From Ischnura elegans (lineage: Eukaryota; Arthropoda; Insecta; Odonata; Coenagrionidae), in contig NC_060247.1 in the NCBI RefSeq assembly GCF_921293095.1, forward strand, positions 110,937,111 to 111,001,110: a stretch of 64,000 bases of DNA, in the 5' to 3' direction. The notes beneath the pieces were generated by a model that saw nothing but the letters and a program-made list of their open reading frames with translations, ran no database searches and was not told where the DNA came from. The position numbers were made by a program, and so were the translations under genes. This document shows, piece by piece, positions 21,601 through 33,207 of this stretch. Position 1 is the stretch's first letter; the number at the start of each line of letters is the position of its first letter.

Positions 21601-22403
21601 TGAGCAAAGAAGTGATAGAGGAGGTTAGGAAGGAAGCTTTAGGCAGGATGGTAACATGTCAGGAGAGGCAGAAGAAAAGGTTTGACGAAGCTCACAAGGA
21701 GCCAAGAAAATACGTGCGGGGAGAGTTAGTGTTAGTCGAGCGAGAAGCCCAGGCGACGGGAACGTCTCGAAAGCTAGCACCCAAATTTAAGGGACCATAC
21801 AGGGTGGAGAAGGTATTCCCCAGGGATAGATATTTGCTGACAGACATCCCAGGAGCAGCCAGAACCCAGAGGAGGTTTCATTCGGTCTTTTGTGCAGATC
21901 GAATGAAACCATGGTGCCAACCCCCACCAGACTACGACCCCGATGCTGTAGAAGAAGATGACAACCCACCCCCATGCAGCCCCGGAGACCAGGGAGCCCA
22001 CGAGCAGATCCAAGAGGACCCCGATGCTGTAGAAGAAGATGACAACCCACCCCCATGCAGCCTCGGAGACCAGGGAGCCAACGAGCCGATTCAAGAGGAA
22101 TCCGATGCTGTAGAAGAAGATGACAACCCACCCCCATGCAGCCCCGGAGACCAGGGAGCCCACGAGCAGATCCAAGAGGAATCCGATGCTGTAGAAGAAG
22201 AGGTCAGCCAACCGCAAGAGCGGGCCGAGGACGGCCCTGAAATCAGGAAAGGCCGACTGTCATCAACGGGCTGTTCGAAATGGTCCGGCAGGTGCTGCCC
22301 CTCTGGGAGACGCCGAGGAACTCGGACGGTAGAGCCAGTAAGGAGGGTGACGCGCAGTCAGTCGCGCGGAATGTGTGTAGAGAGACGGTGCGAGTTTTGT
22401 TAA
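18687..22403 (+). pseudogene. gag-pol region of the gypsy element (fossil)
   Basis: In order: a Gag with a short coil, a retrotransposon Gag fold ([14 protein letters not shown]), two CCHC knuckles ([14 protein letters not shown] and [14 protein letters not shown], about 19790-19910), a retropepsin-like segment ([10 protein letters not shown]), an integrase with an HHCC finger ([12 protein letters not shown]) and a DDE core ([30 protein letters not shown]), and a C-terminal chromo/GPY-type module (KFKGPYRVEKV). A repeated acidic, proline-rich tail follows. No RT or RNase H domain is present. Confidence 0.8.
21939..22200 (+). repeat. 81-bp tandem repeats encoding an acidic Pro-rich tail
   Basis: Three full units and part of a fourth, each encoding about 27 residues of the pattern DAVEEDDNPPPCS.GDQGA.E.IQE. 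The repeats keep the frame. Their near identity points to recent amplification. Confidence 0.9.
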
Positions 22404-22550
22404 GGGAGTATCCCTCGAGTGCTGTAATAATCCTTGCTACCTCTGTTAATAACAAGCTACCTCACAGTACGGTGCGAGTTTTGTTAATGGAGTATCACTC
22501 GAGTGCTGTAATAATCCTTGCTACCTCTGTTATTAAACCACTACCTCACA
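22258..22550 (+). repeat. 3' LTR of the gypsy element
   Basis: 293 bp, identical by eye to the 5' LTR including its internal duplication. A purine-rich GGAAAGG tract lies just upstream. Confidence 0.9.
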
Positions 22551-22656
22551 AGTATATATACATCTTATTTTAATTTAGCAGTAGATGGTATCAAATCAGT
22601 TCATATTTATGCCATTAAACATATGTCAAGTATTAACTATTTTTTTTTAATTTTAG

Positions 22657-22783
22657 ATCATTGAAGGATTACATGGCATGTGCAGGTGAGAAAGTAGTAG
22701 AATGCTCAACAGATATGAGAGATGCTGTTTCTGTAGTCACAGAAAAACTGAGGGACAATGAATATTGTAAAAATTTTATTTGA
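22657..22783 (+). CDS. Host gene 1, terminal exon with stop
   Basis: The acceptor TTTTTAATTTTAG precedes 22657. The first base completes the Gln codon begun in the previous exon. The exon reads SLKDYMACAGEKVVEC..MRDAVSVVTEKLRDNEYCKNFI and stops at 22781-22783. The C-x3-4-Y..C spacing gives three more cysteines. The frame is intact across all three exons, so the gene looks functional despite the inserted elements. Only a weak ATTAAA-like signal (about 22789) was seen downstream. Confidence 0.75.
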
Positions 22784-22858
22784 AGAATATTAAAACAAGC
22801 AAGTCATTTATGTACATTACTATCATTAATATCTAAAATTTGTAATGGACCACCTCAT

Positions 22859-23131
22859 GGGCGTACCCAGCGAGGGGCAGGGTGGGGCAGATTTTGCAGC
22901 TACCCCTCCCTAGAAGCCAAGATTGCAAAAGTTTTTAAGCAAAATCAGAACTGCGAAACGAAAGTATTCAACAAATTTTCTTTAAACCCACGAAAAATGA
23001 CAAATATTAGTATAAGATTTGTAACTAAAATAAAACTATTTTTTCAAGAAAATATTCCCATAAATCCCATGGCTTGCCCCCCTCCCAAGACCATGGTTTC
23101 CCCCCCTCTAGTTATGATCCTGGGTACGCCC
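22859..23131. mobile_element. Small inverted-repeat element, GGGCGTACCCAG ends
   Basis: Perfect 12-bp terminal inverted repeats GGGCGTACCCAG, G/C-rich borders and an AT-rich core. A TGGACCA string lies near both ends and may be a decayed duplication. A related copy starts at 58389 and is split there by a piggyBac. Confidence 0.7.
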
Positions 23132-25244
23132 TTGGACCAACTTTGTATGCTATTCAATAATAAATTCTTCTCATATTAAAAACATGCAGAAGAACAATGG
23201 CAGAACAATTTTTATTTACTGATTTTGTGCACATTTATTTCTATCCCCTCTTTTGGATTTTATTGCCGTTTGCTGGAATTGTATGCCATTCAAGCAAGGA
23301 TTTCATAATGAAGAGTTGATTAAAGTCACAGTCCCAACATCTCCTCAATCACATTAAGGAAGTGGTGAGCGAAGGGAAAGTTTCCATGCATAAGACTTTC
23401 CTACAATCAATGAGATGACTATCCATGGAGATACGTGAAAATCACACTTTCATTTTTATTTTATCGCACTTTCAATAACAGTTTATGTGTCGTATTTTGT
23501 AGCATCTATTTTTTATTTTCATAATGAGGTAGATGGCGATAAAATGTAGTGAAACACAGTTATATGACAATACACCGAATACTTTAAATAACTATGTTGT
23601 AGAACAATAATAAATTAAGGAATAAGACATTTAGTGGGGGACGTGTAGCTATCCCACGCCCACTTGTAGTTCGCGGCCACGTAGAGTCCCAGCCAACTAT
23701 CAGCTGGCCAGTCGCTTTCATGCTCTAAGCGGTGAGTGTCGGCGGAGCATTTAAACTGCGCTAGGCACAAAATGTACGAATTTTGCCGTCGAAATAGGCA
23801 AATTTGCATAAAAATATCATAAAGTCCAGTCATCGCATCTTTGTCGCATTCATGTGCACACATCGAATCTTTATTGCTTTTGTGATTTTCACGCATCTCT
23901 AACTATCGGTGTAAAAAATTCAGATTCTACAGGACATCTCTTGCGCTACACTTTTGGATCTGCTTGCTGTGTTTACAAACAACATTTACATTGCGTATTG
24001 ATGGCTGAGCCTTCATCATTATCCATCTTAAGCCAAATGATTGACCACACCTTAAAAAAAGGCTTAGCCCAGATATGACTTTCACCCACTTAGGGACCAG
24101 TTTCAGCAGGGTGGAGGCTTTGGCAGATTAGGGGGGAATGAGGGCTGGCAACTGCCCCCACATAATTTCTGGATAAATTCAAAAGATGATAATCTCAATT
24201 ATCGCTCTTCAATGTAAGCCTTTACCAGCTGAGCAAACAATAATTAATAATAATTAGTGCATATGTATCTCAAAGTCACTCATAAACACACACATGAGTC
24301 CTGTCCCCACTTTACACAAATTTGCTTAATGCATTTCCTCCCAGAAAAATTTCTGCTTGAGATTGCATACATTTTAACACTATGCTCCTATGGTTTTCTC
24401 TATTAAACCAGTGAAAAATTGCGATGATACTTTGACTTCTTTCTTCAGAATGACCTGATGGCATATAGGTACAGTGGATGGCAGCAACGTCAGAATGAAA
24501 AGTTGTTTTAATTTCTATGAGTGACCTCGATATGAAAGATGAATCTTCAGGGCAAGCTTAATTCTGGATGGAGAAAAGTTAAAAAAATCTATGCACTGGC
24601 GTTTCTTCTTTACTTTTATGATACCTGCACGCAATTTACAGGCCGTAGTCGTCCATACAGACAATAGGCATCCATATTGAATTTCTGTTTCTCACCCATC
24701 TCGTTCCTTCAGTGGTCTTATTTCTACTGGCTTCGAAAATAAATCAATAATTGGATTAAGTTATTACAAGCTTCATCGACATATTTATGACAGTTCAGCT
24801 TCAGAAAGTAGTACACGTTTTCTTCAAGATCCTCTTATGCCCAGAATGGTAGGATATAGCCATGTGGCTATGGTGGGTGGAAATGGGTTTAGAAGGGGTA
24901 TCTGATTTGAAAAATTGAGTTCAGCTGCTAATTGGACTGCATTGAAATTGCTGAAGATAGGAAAATCTGAATGCTAATTTAAGTTGGAAAAATGTTCGGG
25001 TAACTAGTACTGATTTTGAAATAGCAAAAACTGGTCTATGGTCTTGTTCCACCTTTTACAAGCATTCGGGACTTTTCCTATCTTTGGACCGTTTAAATGT
25101 TTCCCGACTTTGACTTTGTTGACTGAAATACAATTGCCTTGGATGTGGTTGGTTATGCAAATAATTGTGTTGATGTTAAGGGCAAATTAGTTGATTGAAA
25201 GTTTATCACTGCTTGAGATCTTTGTATCATTTATGTGATACCCT
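23132..25244. other. Intergenic DNA, no gene recognised
   Basis: AT-rich sequence downstream of host gene 1. A 93-codon minus-strand frame at 23615-23896, with the motif DWPADSWLGLYV and several cysteines, matches nothing I know. G-rich patches near 24140-24180 suggest another decayed hAT-type element. No other structure was found. Confidence 0.4.
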
Positions 25245-25424
25245 AACAACACATGGACATCCAACGGATGTCCGACGGATATCCAAGGCGGGCGGTGCGA
25301 ATGGGCCATGGATATCCGATGAAAATCCGGCGATATCCCTTGGACATCCGTCAGATATCCATATGTCCCAAAATCCGATATCCATAGGACGTCCCCTTCC
25401 GGATATTAATACCATTTTTTGCAT
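25245..25424. repeat. P1: cluster of GGATATCC/GGACATCC palindromes
   Basis: About 180 bp with a dozen variants of GGATATCC, GGACATCC, GGATGTCC and GGACGTCC, starting after CCCTAACAACACA. The design matches the iterated ends of P4 (27904-39102), whose ends carry GGACGTCC. No partner end was found, so it may be a solitary end of a related element. Confidence 0.55.
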
Positions 25425-25547
25425 ATTGTTGCAAGAATATACACCAAATAGATTCCTTCACATGATAGACAACCTTAACAAGGTGGAAGGATTCTTCATT
25501 CAAAAGTTTCATGGGTGTCTGCTTAGTAACCATTGATGAATGATTAC

Positions 25548-25930
25548 CCTGGCGAAAATGTGAGCGTTTTCAGATTGTTTAAGAACGCACCATGGAGGCG
25601 ATCATGAACAGCGAAGAACACTCAAAGAACACTATCCCAGTGCGTTCTCGAGCGGAAATGTGAACGCCTTGGAGTGTTCTCAAACACTCTACAGAGCGTT
25701 TCACCGAGCGTTTACCTATGTTTGCGACTGTTTGTCAATGTTTCCAAACGTTCATGAGCGCCCTGTGAGTTACCATCTTCATCGTTTTGGAGCATTTACG
25801 TACATTTGAGAACACCCTGTCTAGGCTATCGAGAGTGTTCATGAACGTAATGTAACATGCTAATGTGTTTTGCATAGTTCTTGAACGCTATGGGAACACT
25901 TGCCGGTGCGTTTATGAACTCTTGCATTGA
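25548..25930. repeat. P2: cluster of GAACGCTC/GAGCGTTC and GAACACTC units
   Basis: About 380 bp dense in GAGCGTTT, GAACGC, GAGTGTTC and GAACACTC in both orientations. It is non-coding. It looks like another iterated-end sequence, with a theme unlike its neighbours. Confidence 0.5.
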
Positions 25931-26073
25931 ATCAATTTAATAAAGAATAAATCAGTGAGATTCAGGTCTTACAGGGTCCACAAAGGAAATGAAAACCAGA
26001 TACAGTTTACTGTAATGATAAAACAATTATATTTAACTAAATATTACACACTTATTTACAACAACACCACACA

Positions 26074-26126
26074 ATCACATGAGTACTTTAGAAAATGAAT
26101 TCATCATGCATAACAAAGAGACCAGT
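26074..26126 (+). pseudogene. Possible LINE RT fragment, left flank of the U insertion
   Basis: The frame ending ..EFIMHNKETS at 26126 would join the RT piece GPGGIPPIVLKYG that resumes at 43487. This fits the Jockey-type RT pattern ..SGPDGIP. The flanks CCAGT/CCAGG next to the U ends are near-identical. The left part is too short to be sure. Confidence 0.35.
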
Positions 26127-26725
26127 GGCGGAATTCTGTACTCGGATACCGACGATCGTCGGTGTCGGTAGCTACCGACGATCGTCGGTAGCACCGATAG
26201 AAATGTGATTCACAAAACGCCGCTACCCACAGATTGTCGGTGCAACCGACAAATTCGTGACGTAATGCTTTTGTCGGTACGAAAGTGGCACCCGCACGCG
26301 AGGCTAGGCGCCTCGACCAATCATATTTCTCCTTTGTCTGCATTAAACAAATGAGGCTCCGAAAACGCCATCTGTTATTCGTCAGCCCGCGAAGAAGTTA
26401 AAAAGAGTTGATCACTGCTTTGTGAGATATTTACGATGTTTAATCACTCTGCGAACACAATTTCTTACTCCCGTTGGTGCGATGTGGCTTGTATTCCGAG
26501 ATTTTGCTGTATTTACCATCGGATTTTTTCTAGCCCAATTAAAAAATCCTTTATATTCAAGGATTCAACGGTCGTTGATAGAAGAACACCGGCAACATTT
26601 GGTGCTCAATGTATTGGAATTTTCAAGTCTAATTGTCTTGAAGAGGACTTTGTCTGCTAAATAATTGATCACCTACGCTTATTGTAATTGTATTTTTGGG
26701 ATTAGCAGTGACGAAATTATTTATA
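26127..26725 (+). repeat. Inverted copy of the U right arm
   Basis: Reverse complement of about 39361-39959, with only scattered differences. It makes copy 1 of U a long-inverted-repeat (fold-back) form. Copy 2 has the ordinary short left end instead. Confidence 0.75.
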
Positions 26726-28227
26726 TTACGTCGGTGTCGGTAAGCCGGTCCTACCGATAAGTCTCGGTACGAGCGATTGTCGGTGCGAGACACGTTTTAC
26801 CGACGATTGTCGTTATCCCACCGACAGTTGTCGGTAAACCCGTCGGTACATACCGACGATTTCAAAACGCTCGGTAGGACCTACCGACAAATTTTTAGCT
26901 ACATGGCGGACTTTTGTTTACACTTTTCGGCCTAAGCTGACGATTTTAAATCATAAACTACGACGCTAGATCCGTGGAAGCGCTCTAATTGTATGTTATT
27001 TATAATAAAAATGATTGATTAAACACTTGAAACGTAAAATTTACATAGTGGGAGCAGTATTTAACTTTACCAATGTTACACGTATATTACATTATGCGTT
27101 CCAATAGCGTAAGGTATCATACATTATAAATATTCCGTAATTTTAAGTATATAACGTTTTGCTTTGCTTTTAAATTACTCACAACAAGACACGATAGGTA
27201 TCTATTGTTGATTCGTAAAGTTTGGATCCGAAATTAATTTATATTTTCAATAAAAACGAATGCCTATTGATGCACTTCCAATGAAATATATACGTGGACA
27301 TTTCGTTCACTTTTATATTAACTTCAATTATACCCTATGTGAGCATCTGAGAATGGGGTTTATAATGAAAATAACTCTCCTACCTTCGTAAGTACTCTTG
27401 AGAGCATCAGACAGCAACGACGGAATAGAAAAAGCATATTGCTACTATATTTTAGAAGAATATAAATGGCATCACTTAACTCCTCTCACTGACGTCTTTA
27501 CCGGTGCACAAAACTTCCCGTAAAATTAATGCTGAATTTACTTCACCATACTAACCAAACACCGTACGGGACTTCAAGATAGATTTTCATTATTATATAC
27601 TATAAGAGCACTATATTACTATAAGAGCACTGAGTAGGTACGTACCGTGTATTCCATCGGTAGAAAGGGGCAAATAAAAAGAATGATTGCACGAAAAAAG
27701 GAAACATTTAATGAATTATTCATCATAAAACTACAAAAATTTCATTTCAACACGAGAAAACCTTCATACTTTCAACGGTATATCACAAATTAACACTGAT
27801 CCAGCATATTTAGTCAAAGTCATATCAACGCAAAGTTTGAAATAACACACAAATGGTATCAAAATGCAAAAGTTAACACTTCCAAATAGATAGCGTAAAG
27901 TATATACTGACACACAGCACACGGACACCTTTCGGACATCCGGTGATTGTCCGCCAAGTGGCCTATGGACGTCCTACGGACGTGCGAATTCATGCTAAAG
28001 GATGTCCGCTGCAAGTCCGCATGTCAGTAAAAAAGGTGGCCTACGGACGTCCTGAAAGTGTCCGCTCCGGACACCTTGAGGACACGTTTAGGTTAGGATT
28101 GCATTTTGTTCGATACAAATAAATAATAGGTCCAGACAAGAATTTAAATAAATAAGGCATCAATTCCATGCACAATATTTATTTGGCTTCTTAAAATAAT
28201 ACAATGCAAGAAACTACATACATATTA

Positions 28228-28331
28228 TTAAATTTTCTTCTTCCCCTGCAACCGCTCCTTGGCGTGCCTTAGCCAGTTTTGGATGGCAACCTCCACATCT
28301 TTTTCAGCGGTCATGCTCTCCTGCACTGCTC
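28228..28331 (-). CDS. P4 gene, candidate terminal exon
   Basis: The acceptor CATTATTACAG (minus strand) is followed by GAVQESMTAEKDVEVAIQNWLRHAKERLQGKKKI and a stop. The core VEVAIQNWLRHAKER closely matches VEVTVKSWLEHAKAR in the exon at 29672-29771. Such a repeated module would be unlikely by chance. The phase does not join directly to that exon, so an exon is missing between them or the copy has decayed. No known family was recognised. Confidence 0.45.
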
Positions 28332-29671
28332 CTGTAATAATGAAGTATATAAACATTTCATTGTAGCAAGAAATTGTATCTTGTACGTAACAAGCAGATT
28401 ACATAAGACAGGACGCTACAGTCTTATTAGTCACGTGTTTAACATTCTTAAGGTTTCAAAATTAGGAAACCTGTCCATTAGAGGCTGAATACATTTTACA
28501 AACTTTTCTTTGACTTTTTCTTGTTCTTAAATAAGAAAAGATTTTGAGTAAAAATATTAATATGTTAGTAATGTATATATTATGATTAAGAACATTTTTC
28601 ATAGAACATTTGTTGAACTAGATTTTAATCCCAAATATGAGAAGACTGTTTGCCTGTTAGACCCTGGTGCACCATCTAGAAAAAAATTCTTTGATCCATC
28701 CTTGCCAGACAGCTAAGTAGAGGTCTCGAAAAAGATAATGGAAAAAGCATTCAAATGGAGGATAATATTTCTGAACAATTGGTCTCTGCTTGAAGATTAT
28801 GACTACACTAGAGTGAATTGTGTTACATAAGCTGAAGCTAAGGAAGACTAATGCAGAGGAGCTGAATATGATATAGGAGTAAAGGAAACTAGAAAATTTA
28901 AAGGAGGAAGTTTAAGTGGACTAGATCTCTTGGGATTAGTGTGAAAACAGCCACACTGATTTGGCACACAAACCACTTAGCTGCATTGGCCGAGATGCAA
29001 CTTAAAAAAATAGAAACTTTGAAAAACTTGCTGCAGTTAAGGCCATTCCATGATTTAGATCTCCGAATTCTTCCAATCTTAATAATTAAAATAGATCTTC
29101 TAATGTAGTCTGGTATCGAGGCAAAAGTGAAAACCTAGCTCACTGGCAATATTCACATTTCGACAGAGACATAACAGGTGAATAGCAGCTAAAGCCTGCT
29201 GTGGGCTACTGAAATTTCTATAGCTCCTACAAGAACACCTAGTTCAAAACATCTTAGTTAGCTAGAGCTACTAGAAAATAGTAGCTTCTGTAGTACTGTG
29301 CAACTACCATCCCTGTTGAATAAGTTATCCCATTCTTAAGTTCTACAGGTGTTATACATCGAACTTTTATAGAGCATGAGATCCTTTTCAACCATGTTTT
29401 TGGTAATTATACCTCCCATATGCAGAACAAAAATTGTTTTCAAATGTTTGAATTACTTGGTAGTGGAATCTGCATCTGAAAATAATACATAACAATACTA
29501 TTTTCTCTACCTTTAGCATGAAAGGGTGAACCTTGTATTACAAGTTGTTCAATAATTATTTAAATTTACTTTATGTGAGCTCCCTTAACAGGAGCAACTT
29601 TCGAAAAAAGTATCCAGACCAAAATTATTCCTCCTTGCCCAAACCTATATAATAATCAAACGAATACTTAC
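28332..29671. other. P4 interior, no further exon recognised
   Basis: AT-rich. A patch near 28620-28700 (GACTGTTTGCCTG..AGAC) matches 46900-46960 and is probably a small dispersed repeat. Confidence 0.4.
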
Positions 29672-29771
29672 ACCTCTCTCTCATGCCTTGCTTTAGCATG
29701 TTCCAGCCAACTCTTCACTGTAACTTCCACACTAGAATTGGTGGCTGTATCGTCCTGGTTCAGAGCAACAT
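29672..29771 (-). CDS. P4 gene, candidate internal exon
   Basis: Bounded on the minus strand by TTCTTTACAG and GTAAGT. Encodes DVALNQDDTATNSSVEVTVKSWLEHAKARHERE, with a module V-x-V-x4-WL-x-HAK-x-R repeated in the exon at 28228. Acidic and polar, probably helical. Function unknown. Confidence 0.45.
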
Positions 29772-30478
29772 CTGTAAAGAATGAAGACAAATAAGTATAC
29801 AGACAATTATAAGAAGAGAGACATACAAACTTATAAATAGAGATAGGAACTAAATAAAAATACAGATAAGGTATTTTTATTCAACTCCACTACATGAAAG
29901 CTATAGTCAGTCAGTCAATTAATGCCTCCAGGTAAATATATCAGGTTCACGATACTCTACACCAAAATGTGTACCGATGGCTGTACGAAAAGATGCACAA
30001 GTTCTATTTTCTGGGTATAAGATTTCATGCAGCAGTTTGAGCAAATAAATGAACCATGTAACATAGCCGTAAGGTTTGTTTACACAATATATCACTTATA
30101 ATTAGACCTTGTTTAGATTCATCCCAAGTTTCTTACAGTCGTCCTATAGTTTCCACTAAATTAAATGCATGGATGACTAATAGCACAGTTACTTAGTTTG
30201 TAGTTAAATTAGTTTATAGTTTAGTAGGTTAGCAAAGTTGGGCAGAAAAAATATATTAAACGCTATAAAAGTTACGTCGGCATTGTAATTTTTTAATCCC
30301 TAAGCCTTATCTTTACTGACATAATAGATCATTTATTTATTTAGGACCTAATTTTTTTAATTATTAACCTAGTTCCATCAAACAGATAAAGAGTATAAAA
30401 ACTTTTTGTAAAAAGGCTAAACATTGGTGGTTATCCTATCATAACCTTAATCACCATATCCTATCATAACCCTTCGAC

Positions 30479-30516
30479 CTGAAGACGCTGGCAGGATAGC
30501 CAGCGAAACTGTTGTC
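30479..30516 (+). ncRNA. Hammerhead-like motif, copy 1
   Basis: CTGAAGA, then the stem CGCTGGC/GCCAGCG with loop AGGATA, then GAAAC and a GTC. This has the order of a hammerhead core with a very short third stem, as known in Penelope-like retroelements. I cannot form a convincing first stem with the flanks. A variant in reverse orientation lies at 32250-32287, and the sequence after both also looks alike, so it is at least a shared repeat tail. Confidence 0.3.
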
Positions 30517-32249
30517 AACCAACAATCTGACGCGGAAGAAAACCCTGGAGAAATGCAGAGATCAAACCATCGCCGCGGAAACCTACGCTCTAACATCCTA
30601 TCATAACATTAATGTTATTTTTCGATGCGTGCGTGAATATACATATCGAAAGAAATCACACGGTGTACTCCGATTTCAAAGAATTAATAATTTACGTGAA
30701 ACCTATTAATCATATATGCGTGTTGCAAAATCCCCCGGTTACACGTAAGTACAATTCCTAGTTATATATATATATTTTAATATCACGAGATGTGGGTCAA
30801 TTCCTAGTTATATTTATTGCCAAGAACCCTACTTGATTTGATTTAGGAACGGAACCAAACGGACCGTTCGGACAACAAATTCAGCCGTAGCCTACGTTAT
30901 CAAAACAACCCCAGATAACACAAAACATGTAATACACCTGTAATACAGCTGTATTACATGCATTATACATGGTGTATAGCAGATGTATACATCTGTAATA
31001 CAGCTGTATTACACGTGTAAAAGTAGCTCAAAAGTCCTGCCATACAGCTGTAATACACATGTATTACAGCTGTATTTTTCTGGAAAATACAGCTGTAATA
31101 CTCGTGTATTACAGCTGTATATGTACATGTACAGCAAATATACATGTGTATTACAGCTGTATATGTACATGTACAGCAAATATACATGTGTATTACAGCT
31201 GTATATGTACATATACACGTGTATTACAGCTGTACATGTACATATACACATGTATGTAGCTGTATATCCTATGTATGGATACATCTAAATTATGTTTCTT
31301 GCTCAATAGTATTCATTAGCTGACCTCATTATCTTAAACATGCTGATTCCTCTAATATTAGCTGCTCTGGGAATTAATAGAAGAATTTTCTCTGACATAA
31401 ATGCAATCAATGGAAAAATTACTTATCTGCCTAAACCTTACTTATGCTCTGTATTTCTAATTTCACTTGATCACACATCATCTTACCATAGCTACTCTAA
31501 GCAGCAGCTGCACTAGTTCAAATGCAGAAGCCCTTCATCTTCCTTGAGAAAACGTGATGGCCCTCATAACCTGAAGATCGAACATCATTGACAATATAAT
31601 ATGAACAGACAGAAACAATACATTTTACAGAGTAGTAAAAAAGGAGGACCATATACGATACCAGAGAGGAATAAAATGGATTGGACAAACCCTGAGTGCA
31701 TGAAGAGCAAGATTGAAGGGAAAATGGAACAGTTCTCGATGGAAAACATTTTATGAAGTTCACGGATAAAAGAAAGGGAAGTACGTAGGATGTGTTATCA
31801 AGCAGTGAGGACTAGCACAGGGAAGAGTGGAGGTTAGGACAATGAAGTAGTCAATCCTAGCAATTCCTGACCAATGACAAAGTGAATGTCATGCTGGGAA
31901 TCCTGAATTCCATGAGAAAGGAATGCATCCAATAACCATTTGTAATGCAAATTAAGAATATAGTGAAGACAAAAAATTCCTTCGTTTAAAAATTATCATT
32001 TAATGCACAATATGTACATCATTAAATATAACAGGAACTATACAAATTCTTTCATATAAAATTATCATTTAATGTAAAATGTATACATTATTAAATATTT
32101 ATCACACAAATCACATATATCACACAAATTGTGCATATTCTGTCATTCAAAAATTTTCAATTAATTTAAAGTTCATTATATACTGAAGTAGGTATATCAT
32201 AAGAGCCTTGGCTTCCGGGCATTCCTCCGCATTGAGTTGTCCATAGGTG

Positions 32250-32287
32250 TCGACAGTTTCTCCAGCCATCCTGCTGGCAGCTTCAGG
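32250..32287 (-). ncRNA. Hammerhead-like motif, copy 2
   Basis: Minus strand: CTGAAG, stem CTGCCAGC/GGCTGGAG with loop AGGAT, then AAACTGTCGAC. It is a variant of 30479-30516. It lies in P5 just left of the piggyBac. Confidence 0.3.
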
Positions 32288-33207
32288 TCAGAAGTAGTGA
32301 TGCATAAAATTGGGAATCTGTATGAACAGCAGCAACAACATGCAAGTGATCATGCAAATCAAATTTATTAATGTATACCAATGGTAAACATAACTAATCA
32401 CTAGAATATAGGATCAGTGCAAAATGAAATGGCAGAAATTCCCCCTAAAAGGAAGGATAAACACCAAATGGATTTAGGAGTACAATATCCAAGGTTTATC
32501 ACAACATGTCGCTAAGAAATGCCTTAACACTAGAATGCCGAAGGGTGTCATTTTGACACCCTACGCGTACATTTTTTACGGAGCTGGCCCTTAGAGAGTG
32601 TTGTAGAAAAAAATCTTTCGTGGCTTTTATTCATTTTTAGATCTTAACAAAACGACAGTAAAAGGGATACCCCCCCTAATTTTTTTCGTCTCAAAAATTC
32701 AAATTTACCTTGAATGCCGGAGGGTGTCATTTTGACACCCAGTATATTATATCATTTCTTTCTTTGGTTTAGGTGTCTCGTGGGATGTGGCTTGATAATT
32801 ATTTGTCAAATTAGTATAGTGTAGTACATTATCTTCATGTGTAGTACCTTTATGTATAGTATAGTATATTTTAGTATAGTATATTACCTTCATGAATGTT
32901 TGTTTTACATAATTTCAATGAGCATCGGCTGTACGTATACTACTTTTTCCAAAAGTTTAGCAGCTCGTTAGGTAAGTATATTCCGCTGCCTTTTGCAAAT
33001 GATTCGCCTTGAAACCAGCTAATTTTTTTTACCGAGGTGACACTTATATGCCCTGAAACATTGCAGTAAAGTGACGCGGCGACAATGCAGTTAGCTGCTG
33101 CCGAGCCTGTGTTCGGCTGCCTGGCTCGCGCGCGTGTTTGGCAGACTGGGTCGCTATGGTCGCGACCTGCTGCTTGACTTGCCTCGGCAGTTCTGTCTTG
33201 ATAATGG

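Larger units (their letters stand above)
18283..22550 (+). mobile_element. Young gypsy-type LTR element lacking reverse transcriptase
   Basis: The two 293-bp LTRs (18283-18575, 22258-22550) read identical by eye, run TG..CA, and are flanked by the 4-bp duplication AGTA (18279-18282, 22551-22554). The order of parts in pol (integrase after protease) and the 4-bp duplication fit gypsy. It is broken: the RT and RNase H are not present and there are about two breaks. Identical LTRs mean a recent insertion, so this defective form probably moved using proteins of a relative. It lies in sense orientation in the last intron of host gene 1. Confidence 0.85.

Noticed and set aside
21774-22217. Two long minus-strand ORFs with repeated hydrophobic blocks
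   Set aside because: They are reverse readings of the 81-bp repeats encoding the acidic tail of the gypsy element.
26422-26664. An 80-residue membrane-like protein
   Set aside because: It is the inverted arm of element U. The longer frame occurs in two other U copies, but no conserved function can be read and the frames differ between copies.
25245-31280. CRISPR-like arrays in the palindrome clusters
   Set aside because: Units are 8-18 bp, occur in both orientations, have no constant spacers, and the DNA is eukaryotic with introns.
30963-31288. Several overlapping ORFs rich in Tyr and Cys on both strands
   Set aside because: They are translations of the palindromic TACAGCTGTA array at the left end of P5, which is open in many frames by composition. 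Not genes.
32220-32300. A coding exon on the minus strand with a GWLEKL-type reading
   Set aside because: The same stretch matches the hammerhead-like motif at 30479, where no such frame exists, so a structured repeat explains it better.
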